The notes below the pieces were generated by a model. That model ran no database searches, was not told where the DNA came from, and saw only the letters and a list, made by a program, of their open reading frames with translations. Positions 8,248 to 16,736 of a stretch of 64,000 nt of DNA are shown one piece after another (the first letter of the stretch is position 1; every line of letters begins with the position of its first letter). Both the position numbers and the translations under genes were made by a program. Source of the DNA: Candidatus Lindowbacteria bacterium RIFCSPLOWO2_12_FULL_62_27 (lineage in GTDB: Bacteria; Lindowbacteria; 2-12-FULL-62-27); NCBI GenBank assembly GCA_001784175.1, contig MFPR01000030.1:109420-173419 (forward strand), written 5' to 3'.

Positions 8248-9869
8248 CAGCGAACCGGAACGCCGGCGGCGCCCATGTATTCGAGGACGGGACGGTCGGC
8301 CGTGTGAGCGGAGGCGGCGGCGTGCGATCCCATTTGGCGGATTTGAAATTCGTCCATGAGGACGTTCATCATTCCCGCGTGGCTCTTGTTGCCCGCTTTT
8401 TCGATGTCCTCGATGGCCTGCCTCCCGCCCCGCGCCAGGTGAGAGAGGCTTCCGAGGAAAACCGTCCAACCCGGCCCGACTTCATAGATTCTCGCGTAAG
8501 GGAAATTCCGCGAGAACGTCTTGATGACGACGGCTCTTTGCATTCCACCCAGCTCCGAAAATGAGACGCACTGGGCGAACAGCCCCCCCTCGCTCAATCT
8601 CGCGCCGATCAGCCGGTAAAAATCGTCCGTAAACAAAAATGCCGACGACGCGTCTCGATAGGGAGGGAGTGGCCGGGAAAGAACGACATCATAGGAGTCC
8701 GTCGTCACGCGGAGGAAATGTCCGGGGTCATCCGCAATGAGGCGGCCCTTGCCGATTTCGCCGAATCGGGGATAGAAAAGCTTCTCCACGACTTGCGCAA
8801 GCGCGGGGTGGTCGTCCACACAATCCACGTCCGATTCCGCCATCAGTGTCCGCATGGATGTCAGGGCGGTACCGGCGCCAAGCCCCAGCACCAGACACCG
8901 CCGGGCGCGCGGGTGGAGGACGACGGCGAGCATGGAGAGGGACTCGTCGATGAGTTGGCCGGGACCCAAAAAATCTCCGCGTATTTTGGCGCCCACGATC
9001 AATCTTTGGATCGCCGGCTCGTTTTCGGCGGGCTTGATCCAGTAAACCTGAATGGGCCCCGCGGCGTCGTTCTCCTCAAAAATGAGCGTTGATTTTTGTC
9101 GCGCGGCGGCATAAGCCGCCTCGTTGGAATGGATATTCAGATTCGCGGCCGGCAGCCACCAGCCGCCAAAGGACAGGGCGCGTGTTCCGGGATAAATGAG
9201 AAATCCTCCCGCGAGCGCGAAGACCGCAAACAGGAGGGTGAACGATTTCATGGTCCTGGATCGTTCGGAAAGAAACAGGAGGCCGGCGCAAACAAAATCC
9301 AGCGCGGCGGCGGCAACGAGGGTCTTGCCAAGCCCGAGATTGGGAATGAGCAGGAACGCCGGCAACAGAGCGCCGATGGCGCCACCGGCCAACGTGACGG
9401 CAAGGATGCGGCCCACGGCGCTCGATGGGCTCTCCAGATTTTCCGCCGACGCCCGCCCCGCTGCGAAGATCGCGGCCCCCGTCGCCATCAGCGGGCCGGC
9501 CATGGACAACAATCCCAGAAAAAATGCGATTAACAACACAAGGCTTGGGTGATCCTTGACGGCATAATACGCGGGCGCGTAAAGAGCCGCGATGAAACCG
9601 AGAATGAAATTCGAAATGAGCCCGAGGACCCCGGCCAAAATCGCGCTGATAAACAATATCCGCTCCGCGCTCTGCGGCGCACGCCCGCCGATCCATCCGC
9701 CCACACTGAAACAGATCAGCACGGCCGCCCAAAGAACGCTCTCGGTATAAACGCCCTCGCCGAAAACAAGCGCAAGCGTTCGCTGGAAGGCGCACACGTA
9801 GATCGCGCCGGCGCACCCGCAGAACGCCGCCGAGACAGTGATGGGCCAACCGCGTTTGCCGGCGTCCAC
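8247..9869 (-). CDS. Membrane-anchored spermidine synthase-like protein (first of tandem pair)
   Basis: This 540-residue paralogue of the next gene has the same order: N-terminal membrane helices (LIAFFLGLLSMAGPLMATGAA and others) and a C-terminal Rossmann methyltransferase-like half with CLVLGLGAGTALTSM, VDCVDDHP and YDVVLSRPLPP. In real polyamine synthases a catalytic Asp precedes a conserved Pro-Tyr. Here the strand reads VVLSRPLPPYRD, so activity as a propylamine transferase is doubtful. It starts three bases after the ccsA stop, so it is co-transcribed with cytochrome c biogenesis. A role in heme or cytochrome handling is inference from position only. Confidence 0.8.
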   Translation of the reverse strand: MDAGKRGWPITVSAAFCGCAGAIYVCAFQRTLALVFGEGVYTESVLWAAVLICFSVGGWIGGRAPQSAERILFISAILAGVLGLISNFILGFIAALYAPAYYAVKDHPSLVLLIAFFLGLLSMAGPLMATGAAIFAAGRASAENLESPSSAVGRILAVTLAGGAIGALLPAFLLIPNLGLGKTLVAAAALDFVCAGLLFLSERSRTMKSFTLLFAVFALAGGFLIYPGTRALSFGGWWLPAANLNIHSNEAAYAAARQKSTLIFEENDAAGPIQVYWIKPAENEPAIQRLIVGAKIRGDFLGPGQLIDESLSMLAVVLHPRARRCLVLGLGAGTALTSMRTLMAESDVDCVDDHPALAQVVEKLFYPRFGEIGKGRLIADDPGHFLRVTTDSYDVVLSRPLPPYRDASSAFLFTDDFYRLIGARLSEGGLFAQCVSFSELGGMQRAVVIKTFSRNFPYARIYEVGPGWTVFLGSLSHLARGGRQAIEDIEKAGNKSHAGMMNVLMDEFQIRQMGSHAAASAHTADRPVLEYMGAAGVPVR

Positions 9870-9872
9870 GTC

Positions 9873-10700
9873 CTACCTGCCGCTTTCGTAAACCATATTG
9901 TGAACGCTGTCGACCCATATCTGGATGCCCCAGAACGTGATCAGGATTCCGATCAGGCCGATGACGGCCAGCGCGGCCAGGATTTCTTTTTTGACGTTGA
10001 AATGTTTTCGCAGGTGCAGATAAAATCCGTAAAAAAGCCACGTGAACAAAGTCCAGGTTTCGACCGGGTCCCAGCTCCACCAGCTCCCCCACAGATAGTG
10101 CGCCCACAAACTGCCGGCGGCGAGCATGAGGGTGTGGCAAACGAATCCGGCGAGAATCCATTGATAGGCTAATTTTTCCCAGGCGGCCTTCCCATCGCCA
10201 TTGGCCCCGCGGGTCAGAATTATCACGGCATATCCCGTTGCGACGATATATGCCGCGTGGGACAGCCAGGCGAAGAAGACATGCAGATACAACCAGCCGC
10301 TTTTGTAAGGCGGGCTTAGGGGTTCGACGCCCGTGTCCTGCAGGACTCCGTATCCCATGAGGCACATCGCAGCTGCCAGAACGAACATCGTGACGAATTC
10401 GGACGAAATGCCCGCAGGCGAACCACGCTTTTTCGAGTAATGGCCGGCCGCCAGATATGACACCATCAAAATCAGGGACAGCGAAAGGGTGTTTTCGTAG
10501 GCCATCAGATACGGCAAATGGCCGGATTCCCATATCCTGACTCCAATCGCGCACGCCTGAAAAATAACGCCGGCATGGATGAACCCGTCGGGCCGGACGC
10601 CCGCAGGTTTCTGAAAAACGGCCCTGGACAGGGTCACAAGCCACGCCATGGCAAAGGCGCCCACCGCACACCAGAAACAGACCGCCTCGATCTTCGTCAT
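9873..10700 (-). CDS. ccsA: CcsA-type cytochrome c biogenesis protein (System II)
   Basis: This 275-residue integral membrane protein has about eight helices and the tryptophan-rich heme-handling signature WGSWWSWDPVETW (204-216). His140, His148 and His189 flank it as candidate heme ligands. CcsA and ResB export heme and ligate it to CXXCH motifs outside the inner membrane. The expected partner, a ResB gene at 12.6 kb, is on the same strand but separated by an opine-dehydrogenase-like gene and a toxin-antitoxin pair. A second, complete pair lies at 29.7-31.5 kb. Confidence 0.92.
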   Translation of the reverse strand: MTKIEAVCFWCAVGAFAMAWLVTLSRAVFQKPAGVRPDGFIHAGVIFQACAIGVRIWESGHLPYLMAYENTLSLSLILMVSYLAAGHYSKKRGSPAGISSEFVTMFVLAAAMCLMGYGVLQDTGVEPLSPPYKSGWLYLHVFFAWLSHAAYIVATGYAVIILTRGANGDGKAAWEKLAYQWILAGFVCHTLMLAAGSLWAHYLWGSWWSWDPVETWTLFTWLFYGFYLHLRKHFNVKKEILAALAVIGLIGILITFWGIQIWVDSVHNMVYESGR

Positions 10701-10716
10701 ATCAAACCAGCTCGGG

Positions 10717-10989
10717 TCAAGCAGCTTTTTTCGCGGTCTCCGTCAGGATCTGGCGCGCATAGGTGGAAGCGCCGCGGAGGCCCTTGGTTTCGGCGAGTCG
10801 TTCGAGAATGCGCTTGACGGAGCGTGACAGGCGAATGTTGAGCATGGCATTGTTGGTCTCGTCCTCCAGATCGACGATGTCGCGTTCGTCGATATACAGG
10901 CCGGTATCGTGCGTGTCAAACCATTTGACGACCTGCACGGAGGTCATTTTCTCGAAGTCGGGCCAATTTCTTTTTTTAATCTGTTTCAT
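10717..10989 (-). CDS. BrnA/CopG-like antitoxin
   Basis: The 90-residue protein starts at MKQIKKRNWPDF, preceded by GAGGAGAGAGG. The C-terminal half (AMLNIRLSRSVKRILERLAE) resembles a ribbon-helix-helix DNA-binding domain. The gene overlaps the end of the toxin gene, which comes first. The pairing, sizes and order fit the BrnT/BrnA class, in which the antitoxin binds the toxin and represses the operon. Family assignment is by resemblance. Confidence 0.7.
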   Translation of the reverse strand: MKQIKKRNWPDFEKMTSVQVVKWFDTHDTGLYIDERDIVDLEDETNNAMLNIRLSRSVKRILERLAETKGLRGASTYARQILTETAKKAA

Positions 10990-11260
10990 CCTCTCTCCTC
11001 GTTTTCCGTTTTTTTCTGTAGAACCGTTTTTCCCAGGGCGCCATATCACGCGCCGTTATCAAAAACTGCCCGGCCGGGCGTCGTTCGATCACGATCACGA
11101 GCAGGCGGCCGGCATGAGTTCGAGCGTAAACAATATTGAACGCGGCGCGGGATCGGGCTATGACGCGGACCGGATCCCGTTCGGCCTGACGTATTTCCTG
11201 CGTGGACACTGCGTGTTTCAGTATGTGCATGGCCGCATTTCTTGTGATAATGATGGTCAT
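10976..11260 (-). CDS. BrnT-like toxin
   Basis: This is a small basic 94-residue protein. Its C-terminal half (VIVIERRPAGQFLITARDM, then WEKRFYRKKR) matches the BrnT pattern of a beta strand followed by S/TARDM and a K-R-x-Y tail. BrnT proteins are RelE-fold ribonucleases. The upstream 70 bases hold a dyad (11299-11320), the expected operator. The gene sits between ccsA and the opine-dehydrogenase-like gene, so it has probably been inserted into an older cytochrome-biogenesis operon. Confidence 0.7.
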   Translation of the reverse strand: MTIIITRNAAMHILKHAVSTQEIRQAERDPVRVIARSRAAFNIVYARTHAGRLLVIVIERRPAGQFLITARDMAPWEKRFYRKKRKTRREDETD

Positions 11261-11298
11261 TCACACGCCTCTTTGAACCATGGCACAGCATTCCACAG

Positions 11299-11320
11299 AT
11301 GTGTGACAAAGTCAACACAT
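11299..11320. promoter_or_regulatory. Operator-like inverted repeat before the BrnT-like toxin
   Basis: ATGTGTGAC (11299-11307), AAA, then GTCAACACAT (11311-11320) form an inverted repeat with a single extra base. Read on the minus strand, the repeat contains TTGACT, a possible -35 box for the toxin gene. That position suits repression by the ribbon-helix-helix antitoxin. Confidence 0.5.
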
Positions 11321-11329
11321 GTGTGTCCA

Positions 11330-12598
11330 TCATAGCACCAGATCGTCAATGGATGAGTAGCCAAAACGCCGGGGGGCGCTGGTCTCGCGGGTGTCGCGGC
11401 CGGCCAACCGGCCATTCGCCAGCAGATACTCCCTGCCCATCTGCTTCTGCGCCCAGTGCAACAGAAAATCAATGGTCGGCGTCGGAATGCCGGCAAGTTC
11501 GGAGATGCCTTTCCAGACGCACAGTCCATAGGGAATGTCCTCCGCGAAATAACGGTTCGAGAAATCCGGCGCCCAACCGCCATCCACAGGCTTCAGGGGG
11601 CATTTGAACCCCTTATATCCGGGGCTCTTGGCGAACAACTGGTCGGCCGTTTTGCAGGACGGGTCGGGAAACGAGATGTACTCGCTTTCATAGATCGTGG
11701 GCACATGCATTTCCAGACCATAGCGGGTTGACAGCAGTTTGACCAGTTCCTGTATCTCCGCGCTCGTGTGCTCCATTAAGGCGCCGGCCTCGGCGTCCAT
11801 CTCCTCATAGAAGAGAGGATTTCGCGGCAAAACCTCGCCCGGCTTCCAGTTCTTCAGGACGCAGTACATCCTCTGCGGATGGATGTTGGCGTTCAGCGGA
11901 AAGAGTGTGCAGGAAAGAAAATGTCCCCCGTTCAGGCATTTTTTCCCCAACAGACGCGCTACAACCCTCATGGCATCCGGCGTTCGATCCTGCGGCACGG
12001 CGCAAATCGTGTATTCATCCTCGAATTGCTGGACGTGGACCGCCTTGCCGAACTCGGTAATCCGGCAATTGAACGGCATGGACATGATGGAGAAGATGGT
12101 GACGCGGCGAAAGGCGTCGCCGAGAATTCGGCGGGCGATGTAATCAAACCCGCCCTGGCCGGGAGTTGCGCCGATGAATGTGCCGGGCGCGATATGGGGC
12201 GCGATGGCGGTCAAAACGTCTACATAGGCGAATGACGGCAGAGGGATGAGGATGACGTTGGCGTCGGGGATAGCCTCCGCCGGATCGTCCGTTACCCGGA
12301 CCGGCGTCCCCCGAACCACGCCTGCCGGCGAGTTATGGGTCTCGAAATCCGCGACGATTGACCCTTGCTCGGCCAATCCCTGACGGATCCGCGCCGCTTC
12401 ATTCCCGAAGGACGTGAAGACGCTCGTAGGCAGCCCTCGTGAGGGCAGCAGCGCCATCAACGCATGCGCCGCATGTCCTCCGCCGACCACGCAGACACGG
12501 ATGTCTGCGTATCCGGAGTCGGGAATTCTGCGAAACAGGGATGTTGAGCAGCCGACGGAGGATGCGCAGACTTTCAATTCGTCCGGCCTCTCATCCAT
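11330..12598 (-). CDS. Octopine/nopaline (opine) dehydrogenase-family protein
   Basis: In this 422-residue protein, residues 33-65 (IRVCVVGGGHAAHALMALL) form an N-terminal NAD(P)-binding Rossmann motif, and GATPGQGGFDYIARRILG and FSIMSMPFNCRI follow as in opine dehydrogenases. The C-terminal half (LNANIHPQRMY) carries the conserved Asn-x-x-His-Pro of the octopine dehydrogenase substrate domain. Enzymes of this family reductively condense an amino acid with a keto acid, or make metallophores such as staphylopine. No nicotianamine-synthase-like partner or transporter is adjacent. The first 30 residues precede the fold and the true start may be later. Confidence 0.82.
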   Translation of the reverse strand: MDERPDELKVCASSVGCSTSLFRRIPDSGYADIRVCVVGGGHAAHALMALLPSRGLPTSVFTSFGNEAARIRQGLAEQGSIVADFETHNSPAGVVRGTPVRVTDDPAEAIPDANVILIPLPSFAYVDVLTAIAPHIAPGTFIGATPGQGGFDYIARRILGDAFRRVTIFSIMSMPFNCRITEFGKAVHVQQFEDEYTICAVPQDRTPDAMRVVARLLGKKCLNGGHFLSCTLFPLNANIHPQRMYCVLKNWKPGEVLPRNPLFYEEMDAEAGALMEHTSAEIQELVKLLSTRYGLEMHVPTIYESEYISFPDPSCKTADQLFAKSPGYKGFKCPLKPVDGGWAPDFSNRYFAEDIPYGLCVWKGISELAGIPTPTIDFLLHWAQKQMGREYLLANGRLAGRDTRETSAPRRFGYSSIDDLVL

Positions 12599-12641
12599 TC
12601 GTCATGGCCTATTCCTCATCTGATCTGGCCGGCGTAATATT

Positions 12642-13634
12642 TCAGCAGGTCTCGGCGGCTTGCCTTCTCTTGGCCGCCGGAAACAGCCGCATCAGCATTC
12701 CGGCGAGGACCCCGACACACCCGGCGGCGGCGTAGCCGAATCCGGGGTCGCGCACGACGCTGAACTGCGCCCAACGCCGAACCTCCGGAACGCTCACCGT
12801 CATCGACCGGCCGATGCCAACCGGGATTCCGGGCGATGCCATGTCAGGCAGAACATGCGCCCCCGCGTCGTCTTCGACCAACAGGCGGAAAACCGAGTCG
12901 TCCTTTGACGTCTTTCGGGCTTTGATGCGGATCCCCAGCGCGGGGACATCGAGAAAATCAGATTCGTTGAGGATCAGGTCGAAATTGACGAACGACTTGA
13001 AAACGACGTTGCCTGCCGCATCGTCGATCTGAATTTGCGGAGATATTCCGTAACGCTTGATGTACACCCACGCGCCGCCGACCTTCGCCGGATGGTTTAC
13101 CCTGCACTCGGCCGGCCGGTCCGCGCCGCCGACGGAACGGACCGTGAAGCGGGCGGCAAGATCGAGCACGTTGCCGCACGGGCCCCGGACAACCTTCATT
13201 TCATCCAGCCCGATATTCAGATTCGGCAGGAGCGCCCCGCCCGCTCCGCTCTGGCCTTCCGTGAGAAGAACGCCCGCGTCCGTCTCCCGGAACTTCGCCG
13301 ACAGGATCGCCCCCGTCAACAGGATCGCCATCGACGCGTGCATGATGAGCGATCCGGCCATGACGCGGCTTGGACGCATCTCCCTGTAAAAATGCCGCCA
13401 CAAAACGGCGCCGAGATTGGCGAAAAACAGAACGACGCCCGCAATGAACGCGCCGCTTTTGACAAAGGCGGCCACTTTATCTTGAGGCATGAGCAGAATA
13501 AGGAAAATGAGCATGATCAGAGCGCCGAACATGACCATCGTGGATATTCTGGAGGACAGAGCTGTGATCAACTTCGCTCGACCATCGGTGGGAGACGGGT
13601 TCGATATTGAAAGCGGCATTTTGTCTGTGTTCAT
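12642..13634 (-). CDS. resB: ResB-like cytochrome c biogenesis protein
   Basis: The 330 residues start at MNTDKMPLS, one base after the 9-heme cytochrome gene. Two N-terminal membrane helices (TMVMFGALIMLIFLILLM and FIAGVVLFFANLGAVLWRHF), a third helix, a periplasmic beta-rich domain (about 120-290, with KVGGAWVYIKRYGISPQIQI) and a final helix (GYAAAGCVGVLAGMLM) follow the ResB/Ccs1 layout. It would present apo-cytochrome and heme to CcsA. It is shorter than classical ResB, and its CcsA is separated from it by three inserted genes. Confidence 0.8.
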   Translation of the reverse strand: MNTDKMPLSISNPSPTDGRAKLITALSSRISTMVMFGALIMLIFLILLMPQDKVAAFVKSGAFIAGVVLFFANLGAVLWRHFYREMRPSRVMAGSLIMHASMAILLTGAILSAKFRETDAGVLLTEGQSGAGGALLPNLNIGLDEMKVVRGPCGNVLDLAARFTVRSVGGADRPAECRVNHPAKVGGAWVYIKRYGISPQIQIDDAAGNVVFKSFVNFDLILNESDFLDVPALGIRIKARKTSKDDSVFRLLVEDDAGAHVLPDMASPGIPVGIGRSMTVSVPEVRRWAQFSVVRDPGFGYAAAGCVGVLAGMLMRLFPAAKRRQAAETC

Positions 13635-13635
13635 G

Positions 13636-15273
13636 TCAGTAATTGAAATTATAATTTGCGGCCTTGTTGCCCGAGTGGCCTGACGCGCAACTGAGGTCAT
13701 AGGCGGTCGGGTTGTTATTGGTCCAGCAATCGATTCCGCCCGATCCATCGTCGTAATCGAAGCCGGTCATCGCCGCGCCGTTCATAAAATGCAGGCCCAG
13801 GTAATCTTGACCGCTGCCGACGCCCGCGTTGGAGCCGTGGATGCCGCCGTTGGCGCCGCCGCCGTGACAGTTCAAGCACCAGATCGTGAAGGCGTTGTCG
13901 GTGTTGACGTCATGATTGGTATTGATCGGATGCGTCACCCGGCTTCTTGTCCGATTCGCGCCGCTGGCGTGATAGACGTCATATCTATGGCACTTGAAGC
14001 AGAGCACATGCTCCTCGTTGGTGGCCCCGGCGCCGGCCGGGTTGTAAGTTCGAAGCAGATAGTCAATCGTGTAGTAGTTCCCCCCTGTCGGCTCGCCGTG
14101 GACGTAGTGGCAGTCGCTGCAGGTCACGTAGCTGGTTTCGGACCAGCCGTCCGTGAAAACGGTGTCGCCGATGTTGCCGCTTTGAAGTTTCCCCTTTTTG
14201 ACGATGGGATGAATGGCCAGGTTGTTGGGATTGATCTCCCTCGATATGTCCGTGATGATATTCGGCGCCGCGCCGGACGGAATTCCGGCGGAAAAGGACG
14301 AATGGCAGCGCAGGCACAACTCATACTCGTAATTCGTCCGCGCCGTCGAAAACTGAACCTTCGTCCAGTTGGTCGGCGCCGCCGGAAGGCCGGCGCCGCC
14401 GCCTCCCGAGTCGGGCCAGGCGTTGACCTGCACGCCGTACGTTCCTAGGAGCACGTTGCCGGCTTTCGTGTCGCCCACTGTGTGCGTGCCCCCCTGCGCA
14501 TAATGCGGATTATGGCAGTCCTCACATTCCACGTGCGGATTGCTCGACCAGTTCAGCGTGTCTCCGGCCAAGCCGTGGTAAAACGGCGTGCGGTCGTTCG
14601 CCGCCGCGTCCTCATTGACGGGATGGTTGTAGAAGTTCGTCCCGTCGTTCAGAGACCTGAACTCGTCCTTGATGTCCGTCGCCGCCGGCGCGCCGTCGTG
14701 GCATTCATAGCAGAGATACTCCTCCTGGCGGATCGTGAGGTCGCTCGTGGGCTGGGTATTGGAGGTGTAAGGCCCCCCCGTGAGATTGTCGGCGTCGACG
14801 ATTCTCACGCCGTGCGGATCATGGCAATTGACGCATTCGCCGGTGTTGTTGCCCGAGGCCGGATAGACGACGTTGGCGCTCGTCCAGTGCGAGGACAGTT
14901 CGAACTTGGCCTGGCCCGGCCAGCCCGGAAGATTGGCGTTGGTGTCGGTGTGGCAGACGAAACAGGTCGAATTGACCCACGGAGACGCGGCGGAGGGGGC
15001 CGGCAGCATTTTCGGATAGCCGGCGCCGGCGTTGGGCGTGTCGGTCGAATCCAACGACGCATGCTGAATGTGGCAGTTGCCGCAAAGTCCCGTGTCCCTG
15101 ACGTCCGACGCGTAGCCTCCGATCCATCGAATCTGCGCGCCGGTGTCGGGATCGCCATGCGCGACGTTTTTGATGATGTTCGCCGCCCAAATATCCCGTA
15201 CGGTCAGAAAGCAAACCGCCAAAGAGATCAAGGCCGCCGCCGGGAGGGCGAATTTTTCCCACGACGAATTCAT
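13636..15273 (-). CDS. Nine-heme c-type cytochrome, exported
   Basis: The 545 residues begin with a signal peptide (FALPAAALISLAVCF). Nine CXXCH motifs are present: CGNCH, CFVCH, CVNCH, CYECH, CEDCH, CLRCH, CSDCH, CFKCH and CLNCH. The extreme C-terminus has CASGH, a site that keeps the first Cys and the His but has Gly for the second Cys. Long Gly/Asn/Thr-rich spacers resemble outer-surface multiheme cytochromes of metal reducers. There is no lipobox, so it is periplasmic or secreted. It sits in the operon with the outer-membrane barrel, suggesting it feeds or forms a trans-envelope electron conduit. Confidence 0.93.
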   Translation of the reverse strand: MNSSWEKFALPAAALISLAVCFLTVRDIWAANIIKNVAHGDPDTGAQIRWIGGYASDVRDTGLCGNCHIQHASLDSTDTPNAGAGYPKMLPAPSAASPWVNSTCFVCHTDTNANLPGWPGQAKFELSSHWTSANVVYPASGNNTGECVNCHDPHGVRIVDADNLTGGPYTSNTQPTSDLTIRQEEYLCYECHDGAPAATDIKDEFRSLNDGTNFYNHPVNEDAAANDRTPFYHGLAGDTLNWSSNPHVECEDCHNPHYAQGGTHTVGDTKAGNVLLGTYGVQVNAWPDSGGGGAGLPAAPTNWTKVQFSTARTNYEYELCLRCHSSFSAGIPSGAAPNIITDISREINPNNLAIHPIVKKGKLQSGNIGDTVFTDGWSETSYVTCSDCHYVHGEPTGGNYYTIDYLLRTYNPAGAGATNEEHVLCFKCHRYDVYHASGANRTRSRVTHPINTNHDVNTDNAFTIWCLNCHGGGANGGIHGSNAGVGSGQDYLGLHFMNGAAMTGFDYDDGSGGIDCWTNNNPTAYDLSCASGHSGNKAANYNFNY

Positions 15274-15275
15274 CG

Positions 15276-16736
15276 TCAGACGGCCTCATGGACACTGTGC
15301 GCGGAAATGTGACGCGGAAGTTCCCCAAGCCGCAGGAGGTGCGATTTCAGGAATGAATTGTGCATCATGACCTTCATGGAACGCATCATGTACTCGCGTT
15401 TGAAATCGTTTTTCAACGCCCGGACCTCTGACAACTTGTCCATGTAAAAATCCCGGTAACAGCGCAGGACCGCCGTGAAAATTTCATCCCGGGACATGTT
15501 CTTCGGCCGGATGACCGGCTCGACCAGATTGTATTTGCTGAAATCCCATTCCTCGATATGGGGTTTGACCTGCGCGTAGATGTCGCTGTAGGGCCAGGGC
15601 GTAAGAAGCAAAAAATGCGCGAAGTCCGGATTGAACCGTTTGGCCTGCTTGAGTGTGAAGGCGATGGACTGCGGGGTTTCGTCCGGCGTGCCGAGGACGA
15701 ATGAGGTTTCGCTCACGATGTCGGCGGCGTTGATCAGCCGCAGGGCCTCCTTGGACTCTTCGACGGACAATTTCTTGTTGTAATCGTCGAGCCGGTCCTG
15801 TCCGGCCGCCTCCACGCCGACGTAGATGTGGATGATCCCGGCTTTGCGGTATTTCCAAAGGATGTCCGCGTCGCGAAGGATGTCGACGACGGTCGTCTCC
15901 ATGAGGAACATCACGTCTTTTTTCAGGCCGATCATCCGGTCGATGATTTCCTCCCATCGGCCGCGGTCGGTGGTGGGTCTTTCGTCGGGGATGAGAATGA
16001 CGTTCACACCGTGCCTCTCGATCAACTCGCGCGCCAACTGCTCGAATTTGTCCGGTGAGATCGCCCGCCATGTCCGGTTCCAGAATTTTTGCTGGGAACA
16101 GAACGAACAGCCTTCCGAACAGCCGCGCGAGGTGCTGATGGAGCCGAGGGTGGAGTTCGGGATGACGTGATATTTGTAGATGCTCCAATCGAGAAGACCG
16201 TAATCCGGCGAAAGCGTGTCCAGATCGCGGACGAATTCCCGGCGTCCGCCGGAAACGATCCGGCCGTCAACCCGGGCCCCCACGCCGCGGGGCAGGCCGC
16301 CGTTCATTCCACCATCAAAAATCTGATTGAGCATGTCGCGAAACGGCAGTTCGCCCTCGCCGACGATGACATAATCGACGAAGGGATTTTCCGCGAGGAT
16401 GTCCCGCCACATGAACGTCGCGTGGACGCCGCCGCATACGGTCACGACGCGCGGCGACATCTGTTTGACCCGGCGGAGCATGTCGAGAGCGGCGGGAAAA
16501 CTGGCGGTGTAGCCCCCGACGGCGATGAGGTCGGGATTGATTTCGGCGATCCTGCGGACCGCGCCGTCCAAATCCGCGCCTTCCGACATGGCGTCGTACA
16601 AAACGACGTCGAACTTGCTCCGGTCCAGCGCGCCGCCTAAAAACGTGAGGGCCAGCGGCATCCAGTTCCCGGCGCACTCGAGCACGCCGCAGTGGTAGGT
16701 GGGCGTCGCGAGCAGAATCCGCGGTTTACGAGGCAT
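15276..16736 (-). CDS. B12-binding-domain radical SAM enzyme
   Basis: The 486 residues start at MPRKPRILLATPTYHCG. Residues 1-150 form a cobalamin-binding Rossmann-like domain (DLIAVGGYTASFPAAL, VVTVCGGVHATF). The radical SAM cluster motif CSEGCSFC (CxxxCxxC) follows near residue 195, and GVEAAGQDRLDDYNKKLS is typical of this class. Relatives include methylases and ring cyclases acting on tetrapyrroles, hopanoids or phosphonates. The DxHxxG cobalamin loop is not evident, as in BchE-type enzymes. It overlaps the membrane-protein gene upstream by 11 bases and lies two bases before the 9-heme gene, so a role in heme or cytochrome modification is a reasonable guess. Confidence 0.82.
   Translation of the reverse strand: MPRKPRILLATPTYHCGVLECAGNWMPLALTFLGGALDRSKFDVVLYDAMSEGADLDGAVRRIAEINPDLIAVGGYTASFPAALDMLRRVKQMSPRVVTVCGGVHATFMWRDILAENPFVDYVIVGEGELPFRDMLNQIFDGGMNGGLPRGVGARVDGRIVSGGRREFVRDLDTLSPDYGLLDWSIYKYHVIPNSTLGSISTSRGCSEGCSFCSQQKFWNRTWRAISPDKFEQLARELIERHGVNVILIPDERPTTDRGRWEEIIDRMIGLKKDVMFLMETTVVDILRDADILWKYRKAGIIHIYVGVEAAGQDRLDDYNKKLSVEESKEALRLINAADIVSETSFVLGTPDETPQSIAFTLKQAKRFNPDFAHFLLLTPWPYSDIYAQVKPHIEEWDFSKYNLVEPVIRPKNMSRDEIFTAVLRCYRDFYMDKLSEVRALKNDFKREYMMRSMKVMMHNSFLKSHLLRLGELPRHISAHSVHEAV

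Noticed and set aside
9076-10671. A 531-codon minus-strand frame overlapping the spermidine-synthase-like gene and ccsA
   Set aside because: It spans two well-supported genes in another frame and is Arg/Gly-rich without motifs.
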